Part shown: positions 59,891-64,000 of the stretch, piece by piece
Layout of the letters: each line of letters begins with the position of its first letter
Position numbering within the stretch: the stretch's first letter is position 1
DNA from: Phreatobacter stygius
Lineage (GTDB): Bacteria > Pseudomonadota > Alphaproteobacteria > Rhizobiales > Phreatobacteraceae
Length of the DNA: 64,000 nucleotides
Assembly (NCBI RefSeq): GCF_005144885.1
Contig: NZ_CP039690.1
Location: forward strand, 7,290,672 to 7,354,671
Direction of reading: 5' to 3'
Position numbers and translations under genes: made by a program
Notes under the pieces: model-generated
Databases searched by the model: none
Told to the model about the DNA's origin: nothing
Seen by the model: the letters and a program-made list of their open reading frames with translations, nothing else

Positions 59891-61377
59891 ATGAAGACGG
59901 TCAAGAGCCTTCTTCTCGGCACCGCGGCGGGCTTCGTTGCCATCGCCGGCGCTCAGGCTGCCGATCTTCCGGGCAAGGCGGCCCCCGCTGAGTACGTGCG
60001 CATCTGCGACACCTACGGCGCGGGCTTCTTCTTCATCCCGGGCACCGACACCTGCCTGCGTATCGGCGGCTTCGTGCGTGTCGACTACACGGTCAACACC
60101 ACTCCGGGCAGCCGCTCCGGCAGCACCGCTGTCCCCGGCCAGCGGGTTCTCGGTACCTCGTACTTCGACTCGCTCTACGGCACCTCGGCGCGTCTGACGC
60201 TGAACGTCGACGCCCGTTCGAACACCGAATACGGCCTGCTCCGCGCTTTCGGCCAGTTCTCGGCCTATCGCGGTCAGTTTGACGGCGCCTTCTCCTCGCA
60301 GGGCCTGGTCAACTCAGGGTGCATCAGTCGCCGCGTGCTTCCGCCATCAACGTCGAGCGTGCCTTCATCCAGTTCGCTGGCTTCACCTTCGGCTTCTCGG
60401 CCTCGTTCTTCAACTTCTACCAGGGCGACGTGCAGCTCTCCGGCAACTTCGCCGCGACCGCGCGCTCGACCACCGTGCTGGCCTATACCGCCTCGTTCGG
60501 TTCGGGCTTCTCGGCGACGGTGTCGTTGGAAGACAGCATGTATCGCCGCTACTCAACAGGACGTCTGGCTCGACGCCGCCGGCGTCAACATCACGCCGCT
60601 GGCGCGTCCGCTCTCGGGCGTCTACGGCATGACCTACGGCCCCAGAAAGTCCGGACATCGTCGCCAACCTGCGCGTCGATCAGGCCTGGGGTTCGGCTCA
60701 GATCATGGGTGCCCTGCACCAGCTGACCGATTACGGCTATGCTGCACGACGGACCCACCCCGCCCTGGCCTGAACTTCGGCAATCCGACCAACGCAGCCG
60801 GCGACAAGTTCGGCTGGGCTGTTGGTGCCGGTCTCCGTCTGAACCTCGACATGCTCGCCCGTGGCGACGTGTTGTGGTTGCAGGCAGTCTATGCCGACGG
60901 CGCTCTCGACTACGCCTTCGGCACGGCCAACCAGGGTGGTGATCGCGACCATCTCCGGCGCGGCAACCTGTCGGGCGTAAATGCTCTGAACAGCAGCCTG
61001 CGTGACGCGGTCGTCGCCAACAACCTCGGTGGTGTTCCGGTCGTCGGCAATGCCTCGATCCAGACCACCAAGGCCTGGTCGGTTGCCGCCGGCTTCCGTC
61101 ACTTCTGGACCCCGGCTCTGCGTTCGTCGATCTTCGGTGCTATTCCGACATCAACCAGCCGGCTGCGGTGTTGGCCTCTCGGACATCAAGTACTGGAACG
61201 TCGGCGTCAACACGATCTGGTCGCCGGTTCGTAACCTCGACCTCGGCCTTGAAGTTGTCTACCACAACATCAATGCCCGCACCCAGGCTGGTCGTTCCGG
61301 CCATCTCGGGCGGCGGTGTGCCGCGCGGCCAGGAAGGTGCCTGGGTTGGTACCCTCCGCGTTCAGCGCAACTTCTGA
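59891..61377 (+). pseudogene. porin gene, right copy, with intact start but frameshifted
   Basis: Starts [20 protein letters not shown] with a good GGAGG RBS. The mature protein begins [20 protein letters not shown], then [20 protein letters not shown]. The barrel then loses frame near 60318 (TCAGGCGTG lacks a C), near 60645, 60740, 60943, 61141 and 61166. Each lost base is present in the left copy where checked. Ends with the porin C-terminal VQRNF, Phe being the BAM signal. Family members are outer-membrane trimeric diffusion porins. Confidence 0.78.
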
Positions 61378-61405
61378 TCTGATCCTCAGATCCTGAGTTA
61401 GAAGA

Positions 61406-61432
61406 CCCCGGCGGGCAACCGTCGGGGTTTTT
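61406..61432 (+). terminator. terminator of the right porin copy
   Basis: Stem CCCCGGCGG (61406-61414) with CCGTCGGGG (61419-61427) and GCAA loop, followed by T5 and a further T-rich stretch. Homologous to the terminator at 53236-53257. Confidence 0.85.
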
Positions 61433-61492
61433 CTTTAAGTTAAACCCAAACAGATCAGAAAATACGAACAGCGAACAAGCTGTGGCTATCCC

Positions 61493-62455
61493 TCAATGAC
61501 TGAGAGGGTCAGGAATCTTCTTCAATTCATCGAACATGACCGGCACGGATACAGCGCCATAACGCCGCGATATGCTCGCCTGAGCGTGACCAACGATGGC
61601 ATCCGTGATTTTTTCGGGAATGCCGACCTCGAAAGCCTTCTCCTTGAACCAATGTCGCCAGGCATGGTTCGGGTCCTTGCCGGAGGATCGGCCAATGTCG
61701 AGGCCAAGCGAATGGATCCACTCGGTCAGTCGATTCCGGGTGGTGCGGCCAGGATTATACGGCGCAGGGATCGACGAAGTCGTCGTCTTCCCGTCCAGAA
61801 TGAATCGTCGCGCGTCTTTGTTGATGAAAAGACGATCGCGCCCTGTCGAATGAACGAAGTCTATAAATCCACGCTCGAGAATAAGCGGATGAATAGGAAC
61901 AATGCGCTCGGACGCAGCGGTCTTGATTGGCCCCGCCTGCCGTGAAATACGGATGCACCAGACGTCATCGATCTTCACGACATCTTCGTGTCGCAGATTG
62001 ACGATGGTAGAAATACGGCTGCCGGTCAGCGCGGTCAGCCACGGGATCCATCGTCGCGATGGTTTGTCTTCGAGATCGGCGGCGCGCAACAATGTCCGCG
62101 CCTCATCATCGGAAAACGCCATCATCTTCCGGCTCGTCACCAGCCGGCTGCTGCGGAAACGAACGCCGGATGTCGGATCCGCGATCGGCAGCAAACCCTG
62201 TTCGATCCCGAAACGGAAGATCGACCGGAGCGCCGCGAGGTCCGAATGCCGGGCGGTTCGCAACAGCCGGCCGCTCTTGATCAGGTGATCCCGGTAATTC
62301 CTGACATCCTGGGTCGAAACGCGCGCCGGATCCGAATGCCCGAGATAAGCGACGAAGCGCTGAATCAATGTTTCCCAATAGGGCGGCGTCGTCGGCGCCC
62401 CGCCGGACAGCAGATGTTGCTCGCGCCATTGTTCGAACAGCTCGTCGAACGACAA
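61493..62455 (-). CDS. tyrosine recombinase/phage-type integrase
   Basis: 320 residues from a TTG at 62455. N-terminal SAM-like core-binding domain (MSFDELFEQWREQHLLSGGA to about 95) and catalytic domain with Arg in LTGSRISTIVNL, the HAWRHWF box (His-x-x-Arg) and a C-terminal GHAQASISRRYG with the nucleophilic Tyr. So all catalytic residues are present. The frame remains open upstream without ATG, and plausible N-terminal sequence (VVPFKAAVRFDELAPAQTAP) occurs in another frame, so the N-terminus may be longer and shifted. Integrates mobile DNA; the attachment site is unidentified. Confidence 0.85.
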   Translation of the reverse strand: MSFDELFEQWREQHLLSGGAPTTPPYWETLIQRFVAYLGHSDPARVSTQDVRNYRDHLIKSGRLLRTARHSDLAALRSIFRFGIEQGLLPIADPTSGVRFRSSRLVTSRKMMAFSDDEARTLLRAADLEDKPSRRWIPWLTALTGSRISTIVNLRHEDVVKIDDVWCIRISRQAGPIKTAASERIVPIHPLILERGFIDFVHSTGRDRLFINKDARRFILDGKTTTSSIPAPYNPGRTTRNRLTEWIHSLGLDIGRSSGKDPNHAWRHWFKEKAFEVGIPEKITDAIVGHAQASISRRYGAVSVPVMFDELKKIPDPLSH

Positions 62456-64000
62456 TTCCGGCTCGCGTCCGGTGGCGCGGGCTGTCGATCCCGCTTCCGG
62501 GGCGGCTCCAGCCCGGCCAGGTGAAAGGTCGGCGCAGTTTGCGCCGGCGCGAGTTCGTCAAATCGAACGGCAGCCTTGAACGGAACCACCACCCTCGCCT
62601 CTCCCCCGCCGGCGAGCTCCTGAGCTGCGACCGTGGGAGAGGCCGTATTGACCGACGACAATTCACTAACATGGACCAATATCTGAAACGATATCGCCAT
62701 TGCGAAGTATTTTGCGTCCTGAATCGACCGGCAAACCGGAGGATCTGGATGGAGGAGTCGATTACAACGTTGAAGACAAGACCATCGACGTTGACCCTGA
62801 CCGAAACTCCAAAAAAATCCTCGACAATGCTCGGTGCGATAGGCAGCGCAAAGCTGAATGTCCCGTTGGGCGCACAAGTCAATTCGGGTTGTGACGCGAC
62901 TGAACTCAAAGCTTGAATTCCTCAATCCAAGACCGTCTGCCAACCGAAATCATTCAGCCGACCGACAACCGCTGCGCCTCACATAGGTCCGGAGTCGTCA
63001 AAGCGTAAAGGACAGACCAGAAATCGGTCACCTCGCCACATCCAATTGTCAAATACCCGACATTTGAAGCATCATAGCCATATGGCTGCTGTGATTACAA
63101 GCATTGAGTCAGTTCGGTGACAGGTTATGGCCAGAAACATTGCTTGTTTTTTGGCCAATCACAGGCCTACCAGATTCCAGGTATTCCATCGGGAAGCTGA
63201 GGCCGGCCAATTTTCTCGCCCGCACAACCCATGCGGATACATCACGACCCCAATCTGAAAAATTATCCGCCGACGACGGGCGAGGTGCCGATCAACGGAT
63301 GAGTCCACCGGCAGGTACCTTGGGCATCGCGGTTTTCACGGGCCGTTGCAGTTGTGCCACGCTGGGCAACCCGGCGGACTCTCCGGCTGGACCTGGCGGC
63401 TCGACCAGCCGCAAATGCCTGCCCGGTCATCATCTCGCGACCCGTGAGAGGCGAAACAACCCATTGTTATAATTGGCTTATCTGAACGCGCCGCGTCCGG
63501 CCCGCCGCCAAGACCGCGAAACCCGACGATCGGCAAGACCGCGCAATCGGCGGAACCGATCCGGCCATGAATCTGAGCGGGCCGCCACCTTTCACTATGC
63601 CGTGATGACCGAGAAGTGCTCCTTGACCACCGCAACTGACGCATAGGTTGCATATAAAACACACGTTATAGTTTATCAATTGGATTCTACAACCACGAGA
63701 CCAAGACGGATGAGGCGGCCCATTTGACCTCGGAACGGGCCCGTCGGGCGGAGGCACGAACGCAGCACAGGCTGATCCCGGCAGCACGACGCGGCGATGC
63801 GCGCCTTCGAGAGGCGGCCGCCTCGGCCGGCGAGGCGAAGCGACCGTCGACCGGCTTCGCGACACCTGCGCCGGAGCGCTCCGCCCGATTGGCGCCTGCC
63901 CGCCGCGCTGGGCTTTTCATACGAAGCGGTATCCACTTCGCGCGGAAATGCTCTAGAACCCGGGCGTGAACGCCGTACCCACGCAACCGCCTGCCGCTAA
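62456..64000. other. 1.5 kb without supportable genes at the window end
   Basis: Apart from possible integrase N-terminal remnants to about 62640, no reading frame resembles a known protein. Part of it (about 62900-63700) is less GC-rich than most of the window. It ends with a repeat-like motif at 63911-63960. Confidence 0.5.
63911..63960. repeat. Rhizobiales-type dispersed motif (AAGTGGATACCGCTTCG type)
   Basis: The minus strand reads CATTTCCGCGCGAAGTGGAT ACCGCTTCGTATGAAAAGCC-like sequence, which resembles the very common Rhizobiales dispersed motif around CGAAGTGGATACCGGTTCG. Only one copy was noticed in this window, so assignment rests on recall of the motif. Confidence 0.4.

Noticed and set aside
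61380..62500. Attachment-site copy of the tRNA-Ser 3' end near the integrase
   Set aside because: No stretch resembling GGTTCGAATCCCTCC was found there by eye.
63467..63865. 132-codon minus-strand open frame in the gene-poor end
   Set aside because: Pro/Arg/Ser-rich with no RBS or family similarity; overlapping frames on both strands look equally random.

Overview
The window is a high-GC chromosomal segment from an alphaproteobacterium, most likely Hyphomicrobiales (Rhizobiales). The clues are the [14 protein letters not shown] porins (59891, 53286), the rplM-rpsI neighbourhood, hdaA next to ppk and ppx, DUF1489/DUF2842/DUF6481 proteins and the dispersed palindromic intergenic repeats. The genus cannot be fixed from the sequence alone.

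From 1 to about 53 kb this is ordinary, densely packed core chromosome with intact frames. 1-11 kb: a PhoX-like protein cut by the edge, a kynurenine-formamidase-like hydrolase, rplM-rpsI, a thioesterase diverging from a crotonase/CoA-binding pair, O-acetylhomoserine sulfhydrylase, ctaA and panC. 11-30 kb: branched-chain amino-acid catabolism is prominent, with mccA and mccB separated by a divergent amidase, and isovaleryl-CoA dehydrogenase further on. Between them lie a ModA-like binding protein, GST, rhodanese, a coupled three-gene set (PaiB-like, 3-hydroxyacyl-CoA dehydrogenase-like, Asp/Glu racemase-like), a 676-residue secreted CXXCH protein and a TetR/PEP-mutase pair with a tandem operator. 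30-41 kb: GH25 lipoprotein, RraA-like protein, GGDEF-EAL protein with a Pho-box-like site, mgtE, a polysaccharide deacetylase, tRNA-Leu(GAG), pccA and an HxlR/FMN-reductase divergon. 40-53 kb: a long minus-strand run with ppx, ppk, hdaA, an AI-2E-type permease, a CDP-alcohol phosphatidyltransferase, an alpha/beta hydrolase, aspS, and an OmpA-family protein with six internal repeats.

From about 53.2 to 61.4 kb the character changes. Two paralogous porin genes face each other as an inverted pair of about 1.48 kb each. The 5.1 kb between them holds tRNA-Ser(GCT), a DUF6481 gene, an Lrp/AsnC regulator and a SsuABC/TauABC-like ABC transporter operon. Every protein gene here carries single-base losses, mostly in short homopolymers, while nearly all of the remaining sequence reads cleanly as the expected protein. 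Consensus sequence error is the simplest explanation, but decay is possible. The left porin also lacks its start codon and RBS, so the pair resembles an expressed copy plus a silent copy.

After the right porin comes a tyrosine recombinase (61493-62455) and then about 1.5 kb with no gene I can support. This could be the edge of an integrated element beside tRNA-Ser, but no duplicated attachment site was found.
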